From Xenophilus aerolatus (lineage in GTDB: Bacteria; Pseudomonadota; Gammaproteobacteria; Burkholderiales; Burkholderiaceae_C), in assembly GCA_030418545.1 (NCBI GenBank), contig QAIB01000001.1, positions 434,001-498,000 on the forward strand: a stretch of DNA of 64,000 nucleotides. The letters run 5' to 3'. The translations under genes were made by a program, and so were the position numbers. Below, piece after piece: positions 35,617 to 45,756 of the stretch. Below the pieces are notes generated by a model. It worked only from the letters and a program-made list of their open reading frames with translations, ran no database searches and was not told the origin of the DNA. The first letter of the stretch is position 1; each line of letters begins with the position of its first letter.

Positions 35617-37428
35617 TCAGGGCATGGGTTGGGGCTGCAGTTCGGGCGTGAGCACCGCAGCCGCGCTGGTGCCGAACACCCGGACGCCCCCGAGGCCGCC
35701 GCCGGTGGCCTTGGCCAGGTACATCGCCGCGTCGGCGGAGCGCAGCAGTGAGTGGGAGTCGCTGCCGCCGCTGGGGAAGGTGGCGACGCCGATCGATATG
35801 GCCACGTCGTGAACCGGGCCCACCGTCAACCAGTCGCTGGCACGGAAGGCCTCCAGCAGTTGCTGCGCCACCGCACGCGCGTTGACTCCGGCGCCGAGCA
35901 GCACGCCGAATTCGTCGCCTCCCAGGCGCGCCACCACGCCGTGGTCGCGGACCACCATGCTCATGCGCGACGCCGCTTCGATCAGCACCTGATCGCCGAC
36001 GGCGTGGCCGTGCCGGTCGTTGATGCTCTTGAAGCGGTCGAGATCGAGGAAGCAGACGCTCGGTCCGCCGGCGATGGCGCTGGCCGAACCCATGGCCTCG
36101 CCAAGCTGCTCCATGAAGACCTCGCGGTTGATCAGGCCGGTCAATCCGTCGTGGCGTGCCAGGAAGCGGATGCGCTGCTCCTGTGCGCGGCGCTCCGAGA
36201 TGTCGGTGTAGGTGCGCACGAGCCCGCCGCCCTCCAGCGGCACGCTTCGGATCTCGATCACCCGGCCGTCGGGGCGCTCGCGTTCGTAGCTGTGTGGTCG
36301 GTTCAGGATGCCGCCGGCGCTGATGAAGCCCATGACCGAGGGATCGGCGCGGTCGAATTCGCGGCGGTCGAGCTGGTGCTGCAGCACGCGCTGGAAGCTC
36401 GGGCGCGAGGCCATCAGCGCTTCGGGCAGGTCGAGCAGCTCCATGGCGCGCCGGTTGCACAGCTCGACGATGCCCTCGGCGTTGACCATCATCAGGCCCT
36501 GGTCCATCCGCTCCAGCGTGAGTTCCAGCATGCTCGACTTGCGGTTCAGCTGGGCCTCGCTCTCCCGGGCCCGCGCCTCGGCGGCGAGCAGCTCGTGCTG
36601 CTGGCGCTTGAGCAAAGTGATGTCCACGTGCACCAGCACATGCCGACCCTGCGGGCCGGCCCGGGCGATGACACGGCACCAGCGGTCGCCCGGCAGCGCG
36701 AGCTCGAAGGCAGCCCCCGGAAAACGCAGCTGGTCGCGCAGCACGCTCAAGCCGTCCGCCATGCGCGAAGCCTGCGAGGGTTCACCTTCTACCCGCCAGC
36801 TGTGCTCGTAGGCGGCAGAGAAACTCAGGCCCAGGGCATCCTCGCGGCTCTCGAAGCCGTACATGGCCAGGAAGGCCTCGTTGGTCCAGACGATGGTCGT
36901 GCCGGCGTCGATGACGCTGACGCCGTCGGCCACATGGTCCAGCAGCGACGCTTCCATGGGCTCCGGCGCGGCGGCGACGCTCGCGGCGGCGGCTCGGGGG
37001 GCAGGGGTGGGGGTGGGGGCGGCAGGGGGCGGCGTGTCCTCGCGCCACATGCGCACCCGCGTGCCGTCGGGCAGCGCCAGGGAGGACACGCTGAGGCGCC
37101 GGCCCCGGTGCTCGAAAGAGAACGGCGCCTGCTGGGTGCGGTGGCGCTCGATGCCGGCCTGCACATAGCGTTCGAGCGCCGGCTGCTCGCTCGCGTCGAG
37201 CCTGTGCCGGTAGAAGCGGCGCAGGTTGTCGCCATAGTGCTCGCCCACGTGAACGTGGCGGGCATGCTCGGGAAAGTACCTGACGAAACTGCGGTTCCAC
37301 AGCAGGGTGCGGTCCTGCGTGTCGAAGGCGCACAGGGCCACCGACAGGCCGTCGAGCATCTGGGCCATGACCGACAGCGTGGCCATCACGCCCTGGGCAT
37401 CCTGCGCGGCGTCCGCCGGGTCAGCCAC
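35617..37428 (-). CDS. PAS-GGDEF diguanylate cyclase
   Basis: A soluble 603-aa protein with no membrane helix. It has PAS-like segments near 20-130 (SVALCAFDTQDRTLLWNRSF), 165-275 (DGVSVIDAGTTIVWTNEAFL) and 305-420 (MDQGLMMVNAEGIVELCNRR), linked by a helix, and a C-terminal GGDEF domain. The catalytic motif RLGGDEFGV and the preceding FLDLDRFKSINDRHGHAVGD are intact, so it should make c-di-GMP. The allosteric RxxD inhibition site is absent (RDHG at that position). A Pro/Ala linker lies near 133-150. Its start overlaps the upstream GGDEF-EAL gene by 8 bp. Confidence 0.92.
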   Translation of the reverse strand: MADPADAAQDAQGVMATLSVMAQMLDGLSVALCAFDTQDRTLLWNRSFVRYFPEHARHVHVGEHYGDNLRRFYRHRLDASEQPALERYVQAGIERHRTQQAPFSFEHRGRRLSVSSLALPDGTRVRMWREDTPPPAAPTPTPAPRAAAASVAAAPEPMEASLLDHVADGVSVIDAGTTIVWTNEAFLAMYGFESREDALGLSFSAAYEHSWRVEGEPSQASRMADGLSVLRDQLRFPGAAFELALPGDRWCRVIARAGPQGRHVLVHVDITLLKRQQHELLAAEARARESEAQLNRKSSMLELTLERMDQGLMMVNAEGIVELCNRRAMELLDLPEALMASRPSFQRVLQHQLDRREFDRADPSVMGFISAGGILNRPHSYERERPDGRVIEIRSVPLEGGGLVRTYTDISERRAQEQRIRFLARHDGLTGLINREVFMEQLGEAMGSASAIAGGPSVCFLDLDRFKSINDRHGHAVGDQVLIEAASRMSMVVRDHGVVARLGGDEFGVLLGAGVNARAVAQQLLEAFRASDWLTVGPVHDVAISIGVATFPSGGSDSHSLLRSADAAMYLAKATGGGLGGVRVFGTSAAAVLTPELQPQPMP

Positions 37429-40400
37429 GCGCGACCCCCGGGGTCGGCTCCTTGAGCCGGTGCTCGAAATCGGACAGGGCCTCGGGCCGGCCGAAGTAGT
37501 AGCCCTGGCTGACCTTGCATCCGTGGGCCTGCAGGAACGCGAGCTGGCCTTCGGTTTCCACGCCCTCGGCGACCACCTCGAGGTCGAGGTTGGCGGCCAT
37601 GCCCAGGATGGTCTGGACGATCAGCTCGATCTTGGGGTTCTGGCCGATGCCCTGCACGAAGAACTTGTCGACCTTGAGCTGGTGCAGCGGCAACCGCGCC
37701 ATGTACGACAGCGACGAGAAGCCGATGCCGAAATCGTCCATCGAGAAGCGGATGCCGATGGCGGCGAGCGACTTCATCTTGCTGATGGTCTCCGTCACTT
37801 GGTCGTGCAGCAGGCTTTCGGTCAATTCTAGTTTCAGGCGCGAGGGCTGGCAGCCGGTTCGGATCAGCACCTGCCGCACCTCCTCCGCGAAGTCCTCCTT
37901 GCGGAACTGCCTGGCGCTGACGTTCACCGACAGCGTCAGGTGCGCGTAGCGCGCGTCGTGGCCCCAGCGTTCGAGCTGGCCGCAGGCCTCCTCGAGGGCC
38001 CACAACCCGATCGGGACGATCAGGCCGGTCTGCTCGGCCGGCTCGATGAAACCGGCCGGCGGCACCATCCCGCGCACCGGATGGTTCCAGCGGATGAGCG
38101 CCTCGGCACCGACCACGCGGCCCAGGTGGTTCACCTGCGGCTGGTAGTGCAGCACGAACTGCCGCTTCTTGAGGGCGACGTGCAGCTCGCTGTCCAGCGC
38201 AGCGCGCGCCGTCACGGTGGTCTTCATCGCCGGCTCGAAGACGCGCACCGCATGGCCGCCGTCCAGCTTGGCGTAGTACATGGCGATGTCCGCCTGCTTG
38301 AGCAGGTCCTCGATCGAGCGCCGGCCACCGTCGAACACGCACACGCCGATGCTGCACGTGCTGTGGTATTCGATGCGGGCGAGCCGGAAGGGCTCGGCCA
38401 TCCGGGCCATCGCGTTGTCGGCGAGGGCCCGGGCCTGCACCATCGCCAGGGCGTGGTCGTGGCTCAGGTTCTCGAGCATCAGCACGAACTCGTCGCCCGC
38501 CAGCCGCGCGAGCATGCCGCCGTCGCGCAGCACATCCTGCAGCCGGGCGGCGACCTGCCGCAGCATGTCGTCGCCCACCGCCTGGCCGTGGGCGTCGTTC
38601 AGACGCTTGAAGTCGTCGATGTCCAGGAAGAGCAAGGCGCCCTGCCGCTGGTGCCGTGCGTTGTTGTCGACGCAGCCCTGCAGCCGGTGCAGCAGCAGGC
38701 GCCGGTTCGGCAGGCCAGTGAGTGCGTCGTAGAAGGCGAGGTGCTCGATCTCCTGCGTGGCGGCCTTGGTCTCGGTGATGTTGCGAAGGATGACGATGAA
38801 TCGGGCGTCGGCGCCTTCCCCCACCGGCTTGCGCGACACCGAGGCCTCGAACCAGCTCGTGCCCTGCGACGCGCGGCGCTCGAACTGGCGCCCTGTGCAG
38901 CGGCCGGCCACGTAGGCCTCGCGCAGCGCGGCCATCACCTCCGTGTTGCCATCGGGCGGCAGCACTTCGGCCAGCGTGAGCCCGACGGGCTGGTCGACCA
39001 GCAGCCCGGATGCGACGCCGGGCGGGCAGTGGAAGTCGAAGCAGCGGCCGTCCAGCCCGACCTCCAGCAGCTGGTCGGGCAGTGCGTCGAGCGTGGCCTG
39101 CAGCTGGGCCTTGCCCTTCACGACGTCGGCGATGTGCTGGCGCCGCTCGGTGGTGTCGCGGAACACGCAGACGATGCCGCCGTCCGGCATCGGGCTCTTC
39201 ACGGCAAGGATGCTGCGCCCACCGGGCATGGCGAGCTCCTGCTCGTCCTGGACGCCGCGTGTTCGCCGCAGGTCGCCGGCCAGCCACGCGTTCTGGCTCA
39301 CGTCCAGGCCTTGGCCGCGCAAGTGCTCGAGCGTCATCTCGATCAGCTGCCGGAAGGGCGTGTGCGGTGCGATCGCCCGCTCCACCCAGGGAAACAGTTC
39401 GACGAAACGCCGGTTCCAGGCCAGCACGCGGTCGCGCGGGTCGAGCAGCACCAGGCCGTCCACCATCGATTCGAGCGCCTGGTCCAGGTTGAGCTTGGAC
39501 TGCAGAATGATCTGGCGGTCGCGGCCCTGGCGGCGCAGCTGCACATGGGAGAACAGCGCTGCGGCGAGGATCATCGCGAGGAAGCCCGCCGCGCCGGCTG
39601 CCACCGCCAGCCGGTCGCGTTTCCAGCCGGCCAGGACCTGCGCCTGCGGCTGGCTGGCCGTCACCACGAGCTGGCGATGGAAGGCCGGCCGCGCGGCGAC
39701 CACGGCGGCATGGCCGCCCAGGCGCGAAGGCGCGAGGTGCGCCACGCCGTCGGCGACCGGTCGCCCGGGTGCCGGGGCCGCCGGCCGCCCGGTCCGCTCA
39801 CCGTCGGGCAGGCGCACCAGCAGCGTGCCGTCCGCGGACTCCAGGGTGGCTTCCAGCCCCGGCAGGTCGGCGCCTTCCTCCAGCAGTTTGCCCAGGGCGG
39901 CGAGCGGCACCTCGGCCACCGCGAACAGTTCGCGGCCATCGGCCAGGACCGCCCGCCGGCCGAGATGGAGGATCGAGAGGGCGCTGTTGGGGGCGCCCGG
40001 CGAGATGCCGACGGCGAGGCTGGCGTCGGCCTGCGCGCGCAGCCGCTGCGCGAATCCGGCCGGGAGGTCGACTGGCCGGCCCCGCGCGCGCGGGTTCGAG
40101 GCGGCGAGGACGCGCAGCTCCTCGTCCAGGTAGGCCAACTGGCGGATGACCGGGTCGTGGCCGACCTGCTGGCGCAACTGGGCGCTGGCGGCGTCGCGGT
40201 CGGTGGCGCCCAGGGCCTGCGCGAGGCTGGCGCCGTCGGCCCGGGCCGCCATGTCGGCCAGCAGCGAATCGGCGCGGCGCAGGCTGCGATCGATCGCGGC
40301 CTGCGCGGCGGACACCTGTCGCGCCACCTGGCCGCCGGCTTTCTCGAGGGCGCGATGGCGCATTTCGGCAGACAGCGCCCCCGCGGCCAGCGCCACCGTC

Positions 40401-40468
40401 AACATGAACAGGGTCGCCACGCCGTAGAGCGTCGTTAGGGCGCGGCGGCTGGACGGGCGCACCGTCAT
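37421..40468 (-). CDS. Membrane PAS-GGDEF-EAL protein (c-di-GMP turnover)
   Basis: A 1015-aa protein from the ATG at 40468. Two membrane helices (about 14-33 and 285-307) enclose a periplasmic sensor region. Then come PAS-like segments (LESMVDGLVLLDPRDRVLAW and later), a GGDEF domain and an EAL domain. The GGDEF motif reads LAGDEF, a variant found in some active cyclases. The EAL domain has all usual catalytic residues: EALIRW, SVNVSARQF, ELTES, MDDFGIGFSSL, KVDKFF and AEGVETEGQ. It may make and break c-di-GMP. The frame extends 60 codons further upstream without a better start. Confidence 0.92.
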   Translation of the reverse strand: MTVRPSSRRALTTLYGVATLFMLTVALAAGALSAEMRHRALEKAGGQVARQVSAAQAAIDRSLRRADSLLADMAARADGASLAQALGATDRDAASAQLRQQVGHDPVIRQLAYLDEELRVLAASNPRARGRPVDLPAGFAQRLRAQADASLAVGISPGAPNSALSILHLGRRAVLADGRELFAVAEVPLAALGKLLEEGADLPGLEATLESADGTLLVRLPDGERTGRPAAPAPGRPVADGVAHLAPSRLGGHAAVVAARPAFHRQLVVTASQPQAQVLAGWKRDRLAVAAGAAGFLAMILAAALFSHVQLRRQGRDRQIILQSKLNLDQALESMVDGLVLLDPRDRVLAWNRRFVELFPWVERAIAPHTPFRQLIEMTLEHLRGQGLDVSQNAWLAGDLRRTRGVQDEQELAMPGGRSILAVKSPMPDGGIVCVFRDTTERRQHIADVVKGKAQLQATLDALPDQLLEVGLDGRCFDFHCPPGVASGLLVDQPVGLTLAEVLPPDGNTEVMAALREAYVAGRCTGRQFERRASQGTSWFEASVSRKPVGEGADARFIVILRNITETKAATQEIEHLAFYDALTGLPNRRLLLHRLQGCVDNNARHQRQGALLFLDIDDFKRLNDAHGQAVGDDMLRQVAARLQDVLRDGGMLARLAGDEFVLMLENLSHDHALAMVQARALADNAMARMAEPFRLARIEYHSTCSIGVCVFDGGRRSIEDLLKQADIAMYYAKLDGGHAVRVFEPAMKTTVTARAALDSELHVALKKRQFVLHYQPQVNHLGRVVGAEALIRWNHPVRGMVPPAGFIEPAEQTGLIVPIGLWALEEACGQLERWGHDARYAHLTLSVNVSARQFRKEDFAEEVRQVLIRTGCQPSRLKLELTESLLHDQVTETISKMKSLAAIGIRFSMDDFGIGFSSLSYMARLPLHQLKVDKFFVQGIGQNPKIELIVQTILGMAANLDLEVVAEGVETEGQLAFLQAHGCKVSQGYYFGRPEALSDFEHRLKEPTPGVARG

Positions 40469-40791
40469 GGCAGCCCTCCCTGCAGGGTCGCAGCCGGGTG
40501 CGCCCGCCCAAGAGCGGGGGGCGCCGTGCGGCAGACGGGGGGGAAGGGCGGGGCGGTGTGCATGGTCGGTCGCCCCGGCCAGGCTCCGTCCGCTGCCGTT
40601 CCGGGCGCGGAACGGAGGCAGGACCGGACGCCGGCGGTGGCGCTCCAATCCCAGTTATCGGCGTCCGGCGCCGGAGCTTGAACGGCTTCGGTGCCTGGTG
40701 GCGTGCAAGACCCCGCTCCCGGGCCCCAGAGCCGCCCGGAACGCACCACGCCGGGGCGAAGCGCGGCGCCCTCGGCCGCGGCGAAGGCGAC
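40469..40791. other. Intergenic gap with a long inverted repeat
   Basis: No gene is supported in these 323 bp between bug1 and the GGDEF-EAL gene, both on the minus strand. A 9-bp perfect inverted repeat, CCGGACGCC at 40624-40632 and GGCGTCCGG at 40660-40668, with a 27-nt spacer could form a large stem-loop. The promoter of the GGDEF-EAL gene must lie here, but none stands out. Confidence 0.45.
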
Positions 40792-41787
40792 CTATTCGGG
40801 CTTGATGTTGGCCGCCTTGATCACCTGCGCCCACTTCGCCACTTCGGCCTTCTGGAACGCGGCGATCTCGGCCGTCGTCATGTCGGCCGGCTGCATGCCG
40901 AAGCTCTTGAGCCGCTCCTGCATGTCGGCCTGGGCGAGGATGGTGCGGATCTCCTTGTGCAGGCGGTCGACCACCGGCGCCGGCGTGCCGGCCGGCACGA
41001 AGATCGCCTGCCACGACAGCACCGAGTAGTCGGCCAGGCCCGGCACGCCGGATTCGGCCACGGTCGGCACCTCGGGCAGCGACTCCAGCCGCTTGGGCGA
41101 GGTGACGGCAATGGCGCGCAGCTTGCCGCTGGCGATGTGGGGCGCGGCGACGACGGTGGTGTCGAACATCATGTCCACCTGGCCGCCGATCACGTCCTGG
41201 ATCGCCGGCCCGCTGCCCTTGTACGGCACATGGTTGAACTTCACGCCCGACTTGTAGGCCAGCAGTTCCAGCGACAGGTGCTGCGAGGTGCCGATGCCGG
41301 CCGATGCGGACGAGAGGCCGCCGGCCTTGGCCTTGCTGGCCTCGATCACGTCCTTGAGCGTCTTCCACGGGCTGTTGGCCGGCACCACCAGCACCGTGGG
41401 GTTGGTGCCGATCAGCGTGACGGGTGCGAAGGAGGTGAGCGGGTCGTAGCCGATCTTCGGGTACAGGCTCACGTTGATGGCATGCGAGCTCACGGTGCCG
41501 CCCAGCAGCGTGTAGCCGTCGGGCGCCGCGCGCGAGGCGATCTCGGAGCCCACGCTGCCGCCGGCGCCGCCCTTGTTGTCGATCACGACGCTGGTGCCCA
41601 GCACGGTGCCGAGCTTCTGCGCGATCAGGCGCCCCAGCACGTCGGTCGTGCCGCCGGCCGGGAAGGGCACCAGGTAGGTGATGGCCTTGCCCGTCGGCCA
41701 CTGGCCCTGGGCGAAGGCGGGCAGGGCGGGGAGGGCGCTGGCGGCCACGGCGGCGAGCGCTTGCTGGAAGAGGCGGCGGCGTTGCAT
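40792..41787 (-). CDS. Bug-family (TctC-like) binding protein 1
   Basis: A 331-aa periplasmic binding protein of the tripartite tricarboxylate (TTT/Bug) family. The start at 41787 gives an RRR-type signal peptide (QRRRLFQQALAAVAASALPA). Family marks are PFPAGGTTDVLGRLIAQKLG, VVIDNKGGAGGSVGSEIASR, APDGYTLL and FNHVPYKGSGPAIQDVIGG. No TctA/TctB membrane genes are nearby, so it is an orphan receptor whose ligand cannot be read from sequence. It ends the udh-to-garD operon and has a copy of the dispersed repeat in the gap before it. Confidence 0.9.
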   Translation of the reverse strand: MQRRRLFQQALAAVAASALPALPAFAQGQWPTGKAITYLVPFPAGGTTDVLGRLIAQKLGTVLGTSVVIDNKGGAGGSVGSEIASRAAPDGYTLLGGTVSSHAINVSLYPKIGYDPLTSFAPVTLIGTNPTVLVVPANSPWKTLKDVIEASKAKAGGLSSASAGIGTSQHLSLELLAYKSGVKFNHVPYKGSGPAIQDVIGGQVDMMFDTTVVAAPHIASGKLRAIAVTSPKRLESLPEVPTVAESGVPGLADYSVLSWQAIFVPAGTPAPVVDRLHKEIRTILAQADMQERLKSFGMQPADMTTAEIAAFQKAEVAKWAQVIKAANIKPE

Positions 41788-41817
41788 GGAAAAGTCTCCT
41801 GTCTCGGTCTCTTGGAT

Positions 41818-41878
41818 GAAAAGTGCCCGCACCGCAGGTGCGGCGGGCGCTGGCCGCTCTGTTTTTTGTAGCGTCTGC
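41818..41878 (+). repeat. Dispersed ~57-bp repeat, copy D (divergent)
   Basis: It starts AAAAGTGCCCGC and ends GCTCTGTTTTTTGTAGCG. Spacing between its blocks (9, 9 and 14 bases) equals that of copies at 46266, 58847 and 60959, but the middle block reads CGCAGGTGC instead of CGCCCGTCC. It is the most diverged member and lies between bug2 and bug1. Confidence 0.45.
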
Positions 41879-41894
41879 GGGATCGGGAAGCTGC

Positions 41895-42869
41895 TCAGGG
41901 CTTGAGGCTCAGCTTGGTGATGAGGCCCTTGAAGTAGGCGTCGTCCTTGGCCAGCGTCTCCTTGAAGGCGGCGCCGTCGGTGTAGACGTAGCCCAGGTTC
42001 TGCTTGTCCATCACCTCGTGCATGGCCGGTTCGGCGGCGGTCTTGGCGGCCAGGTCGCGCAGCTTGGCCATCACCTCGGGCGGCGTGTTCTTCGGCGCGC
42101 CCAGGCCGCGCCAGGTGCCGATGGACAGGTCGATGCCCTTCTCCTTCGCGGTCGGCACCTTCTCGAAGCCCTTCACGCGCTTGTCGGCCATCACCATCAG
42201 CGTCTTGAGCTTGCCGGCCTGCACGTAGGTCGTGACCTCGGCCGGGCTCACCGCCACGGCCTCGATGTGGCCGCCCATCAGCGCCAGCACCGCCGGCGCC
42301 GCGCCCTGGAAGGGGATGTGGTTGAACTTGGTGCCGGTCTTGTCTTCCAGCGCCGCGGCGGCCAGGTGCCAGATCGAGCCGTTGCCCGAGTTGCCCACGC
42401 GCATGCTGTCGGGCTTCTTCTTCGCCTCGGCCAGGAACTCCTCGATCGTGTTCCACGGCGCCTCGGCCTTCACGGTGATGGCGGCCGGGTCGGCATTGAG
42501 CTGGGCGATGGGCTGGAAGTCGTCGTACTTGAACTTGGCCAGCCCCAGGTGCGGCAGCGTGAGCAGCTCGACGGTCAGCACCGCCAGCTTGTAGCCGTCG
42601 GGCCTGGCGTTGATGACCTCCTGCCAGCCGATGGCGCCGCCGGCGCCGGGCTTGTTCACCACCACGATGCTCTGGCTGATGAACTTGCGGCTGGCGTCGG
42701 CGAAGGCACGCGCCAGCGCGTCGGTGCCGCCGCCCGGCTGGTAGGGCACGACCAGCTCGATGGGCTTGTTGGGGAAGTCGGATTGCGCGGCGGCCGGCAG
42801 GGTCGCGCCCAGCGCGAGTGCGGCAGTGACGGCCAGTGCCAGTCGGCGGTGGGTGTTCATGGCGTTCAT
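41895..42869 (-). CDS. Bug-family (TctC-like) binding protein 2
   Basis: A 324-aa exported binding protein of the Bug/TctC family with signal peptide RRLALAVTAALALGATLPAA. Family marks are VVPYQPGGGTDALARAFADA, VVNKPGAGGAIGWQEVINAR, PDGYKL and FNHIPFQGAAPAVLALMGGH. It follows garD by 31 bp, so it is probably part of the hexarate operon and may bind a uronate or aldarate, but this is inference. No cognate membrane subunits are in the window. Confidence 0.9.
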   Translation of the reverse strand: MNAMNTHRRLALAVTAALALGATLPAAAQSDFPNKPIELVVPYQPGGGTDALARAFADASRKFISQSIVVVNKPGAGGAIGWQEVINARPDGYKLAVLTVELLTLPHLGLAKFKYDDFQPIAQLNADPAAITVKAEAPWNTIEEFLAEAKKKPDSMRVGNSGNGSIWHLAAAALEDKTGTKFNHIPFQGAAPAVLALMGGHIEAVAVSPAEVTTYVQAGKLKTLMVMADKRVKGFEKVPTAKEKGIDLSIGTWRGLGAPKNTPPEVMAKLRDLAAKTAAEPAMHEVMDKQNLGYVYTDGAAFKETLAKDDAYFKGLITKLSLKP

Positions 42870-42900
42870 GGTGCTTGTCTCCGTTGTGGTGTCTAAGGGC

Positions 42901-44460
42901 TCAGGTCACCGGGGCCGGGTTGAACAGCACCAGCGCGTTGTGCAGCTTCCATTGCTCGGCCCAGGTCTTCCTGCGGCCGCTGGCCACGTCGAGCATCAGG
43001 TGGAACAGCTCCCAGCCGATGTCCTCGATGCTGGCTTCGCCATCGGCGATGCGGCCGGCGTTCACGTCCATCAGGTCGTGCCACCGGCGCGCAAGCTCGC
43101 TGCGCGTGGCCACCTTGATGACGGGCACCTCGGCCAGGCCGTAGGGCGTGCCGCGGCCGGTGGTGAACACGTGCAGGTTCATGCCCGCGGCGAGCTGCAG
43201 CGTGCCGCAGATGAAATCGGACGCCGGCGTGGCGGCATAGAGCAGGCCTTTCTGCGTCGCCTTCTCGCCGGGTGCCACGACGCCCGAGATGGCGGCGCTG
43301 CCCGACTTCACGATCGATCCCATCGCCTTCTCGACGATGTTGGACAGCCCGCCCTTCTTGTTGCCCGGCGTGGTGTTGGCGCTGCGGTCCACCCGGCCGC
43401 GCGCCAGGTAGGCGTCGTACCAGGCCATCTGGTCGATCATGGCCTGCGCCACCTCGGGCGCGCTCGCGCGCGAGGTCAGCTGGTCGATGCCGTCGCGCAC
43501 CTCCGTCACCTCGCTGAACATCACCGTGGCGCCGGCGCGCACCAGCAGGTCGGTGCAGAAGCCCACCGCAGGGTTGGCCGTGACACCGCTGAAGGCGTCG
43601 CTGCCGCCGCACTGCACGCCCACGACCAGTTCGCTCGCGGGCACGGTCTCGCGCCGGCGCGCGTTCAGGCGCGCGAGGTGTGGCTCGGCCTGGCGCAGGA
43701 TCGAATCCACCATCGACATGAAGCCCACGTGCGCGTCATCCTGCAGGCAGACCACGTCGAGGGCCGTGTCGGCGGGCACCCGCTGGTCGACGACAGGGAT
43801 CGACCCTGGCGGCAGCAGCCGCTCGGGCTGCAGCTTCTCGCAGCCCAGGCTCACCATCATCACCTCGCCGCCGAAGTTGGGGTTCAGGCTGATGTTGCGC
43901 AGCGTACGGATCGGGATGGCCGCGTCGGGCGCGTCGATCGCCACGCCGCAGCCGTAGGTGTGTTCCAGCGCCACCACGTCGTCCACGTTCGGGTAGCGGG
44001 GCAGCAGTTCGGCCTTGATGCGCCGTACGGCGAAGTCGGTCACGCCGGCCACGCACTGCACGGTCTGGGTGATGGCCAGGATGTTGCGCGTGCCCACCGA
44101 GCCGTCCGGGTTGCGGTAGCCCTCGAAGGTGTAGCCGGTGAGCGGCTCCTGCGCGGGCGGCTTCACCGTCGAGATGGGCAGGCCTTCGAGTTCGCGCGCG
44201 TCGGGCATGTGCAGCAGGCGCTCGTGCACCCAGCTGCCGGCGGGGATGGCCTGGATCGCGTAACCGATCGGGACGCCGTAGCGCCGCACCGCGCCACCTG
44301 CGGGGATGTCGACCAGGGCCACCTTGTGGGCCTGCGGCACCTTGTCGACCAGCACCAGCCCGTCCGCCAGCACCGTGCCGGCGGGCAGGCCGCCATCGTT
44401 GGCCACGATGGCGACGTTGTCCGCCGCGTGCATGCGGATGGTGTGCGGCTGGCGCGTCAT
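42901..44460 (-). CDS. garD: Galactarate (mucate) dehydratase
   Basis: A 519-aa protein matching GarD, which converts galactarate to 5-keto-4-deoxyglucarate (EC 4.2.1.42). The N-terminal SAF-like domain ([40 protein letters not shown]) and the large UxaA-type domain are both present. Strongly conserved segments are [57 protein letters not shown] and [20 protein letters not shown], ending [11 protein letters not shown]. The start at 44460 overlaps the TRAP large-subunit stop by 4 bp. Its product is the substrate of KdgD encoded at 51368. Confidence 0.95.
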   Translation of the reverse strand: MTRQPHTIRMHAADNVAIVANDGGLPAGTVLADGLVLVDKVPQAHKVALVDIPAGGAVRRYGVPIGYAIQAIPAGSWVHERLLHMPDARELEGLPISTVKPPAQEPLTGYTFEGYRNPDGSVGTRNILAITQTVQCVAGVTDFAVRRIKAELLPRYPNVDDVVALEHTYGCGVAIDAPDAAIPIRTLRNISLNPNFGGEVMMVSLGCEKLQPERLLPPGSIPVVDQRVPADTALDVVCLQDDAHVGFMSMVDSILRQAEPHLARLNARRRETVPASELVVGVQCGGSDAFSGVTANPAVGFCTDLLVRAGATVMFSEVTEVRDGIDQLTSRASAPEVAQAMIDQMAWYDAYLARGRVDRSANTTPGNKKGGLSNIVEKAMGSIVKSGSAAISGVVAPGEKATQKGLLYAATPASDFICGTLQLAAGMNLHVFTTGRGTPYGLAEVPVIKVATRSELARRWHDLMDVNAGRIADGEASIEDIGWELFHLMLDVASGRRKTWAEQWKLHNALVLFNPAPVT

Positions 44461-45752
44461 CTCACCACCATGAACATGCTGGGCAGCCAGAGCGAGAACT
44501 GCGGCACGAAGGTGACCAGCCCCAGCGCCAGGATCAGCGCGCCGTAGAAGGGCCAGATGGTGCGCATCACCTCGCCCACCGACACGCCGCCGATCGCGCA
44601 ACCCACGAACTGCGTGGTGCCCACGGGCGGCGTGTTCAGGCCCAGCGCGCAGTTGATCAGCATCAGGATGCCGAACTGCACCGAGGTCATGCCGTACTGC
44701 TGCGCGATGGGCAGGAAGATGGGCGTGCACAGCAGGATGGTCGCCGCCATGTCGAGAAAGGTCCCCAGCACGAACAGGATCACGTTGATGAGCAGGAAGA
44801 TCACCCACGGCGTGGTCGACACCTCCGACAGCATCTTGCCCGTGAGCTCGGCCACGCCGTAGAGGCTGATGAGGTAGCCGAAGGTGCTGGAGATGCCGAT
44901 GAGCAGCAGGATCACGCCCGTGGTGCGCACGGCCTTGGCGGCCGCCTTGACGAAGTGTTCCCACTTCATCGAGCGATACACCAGGATGGTGAGCGCCAGG
45001 GCATACAGCACCGCCACGGCCGCCGATTCGGTGGCCGTGAACACGCCCGACAGGATGCCGCCCAGGATGAGCACCACGATGAACAGGCCCGGCAGCGAGG
45101 CGGCGAACGAACGCGCCACGATGTGCCAGCCCGGGAAGGTGCCGGCCGGGTAGCCGCGCTTGACGGCCACGAAGTAGGCGGCCGCCAGGTTGCACAGCGT
45201 GAGGATCAGCGCCGGCACCAGCGCCGCCAGGATCAGCGCCGCGATCGACACCTTGCCGCCGGCCGCGAGCGAATAGATGATGAGGTTGTGGCTGGTGGGC
45301 ATGAGCGCACCGACCAGCGCGGCGTGCGTCGTCACGTTGACGGCGTAGTCGGCTGCGTAGCCTTCCTTCTTCATCATCGGGATCATCACGGCGCCCATGG
45401 CCGACACGTCGGCCACCGGCGAGCCCGACACGCCGCCGAAGAGGGTGCAGGCCACGACGTTGCTCATGCCCAGGCCGCCGCGCACGTGGCCCACCAGCGC
45501 GTTGGCGAAGTTGACGATGCGGTCTGCGATGCCGCCGTAGAGCATCAGCTCGCCCGCGAAGATGAAGAAGGGGATCGCGAGGAAGGAGAAGATGCCCATG
45601 CCGGACATCATTTGCTGGAAGCCCACCGCCAGCGGCAGGCCCTCGTAGAGCAGCGTCGCCAGGGCCGACAGGCCGATCGAGAACGCGACCGGCACGCCCA
45701 GCAGCAGGAAGAGCGTGAAGGACAGGCAGAGGATGAGGAGGGGCGCGGTCAC
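44457..45752 (-). CDS. TRAP transporter large membrane subunit (DctM family)
   Basis: A 431-aa, very hydrophobic protein with about 12 membrane helices, the sodium-coupled carrier subunit of a TRAP transporter. Family marks are [40 protein letters not shown] and [20 protein letters not shown]. It is flanked by the small subunit (4-bp gap) and garD (4-bp overlap), so the transporter very likely imports a uronate or aldarate. Confidence 0.94.
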   Translation of the reverse strand: MTAPLLILCLSFTLFLLLGVPVAFSIGLSALATLLYEGLPLAVGFQQMMSGMGIFSFLAIPFFIFAGELMLYGGIADRIVNFANALVGHVRGGLGMSNVVACTLFGGVSGSPVADVSAMGAVMIPMMKKEGYAADYAVNVTTHAALVGALMPTSHNLIIYSLAAGGKVSIAALILAALVPALILTLCNLAAAYFVAVKRGYPAGTFPGWHIVARSFAASLPGLFIVVLILGGILSGVFTATESAAVAVLYALALTILVYRSMKWEHFVKAAAKAVRTTGVILLLIGISSTFGYLISLYGVAELTGKMLSEVSTTPWVIFLLINVILFVLGTFLDMAATILLCTPIFLPIAQQYGMTSVQFGILMLINCALGLNTPPVGTTQFVGCAIGGVSVGEVMRTIWPFYGALILALGLVTFVPQFSLWLPSMFMVVR

Positions 45753-45756
45753 GGGC

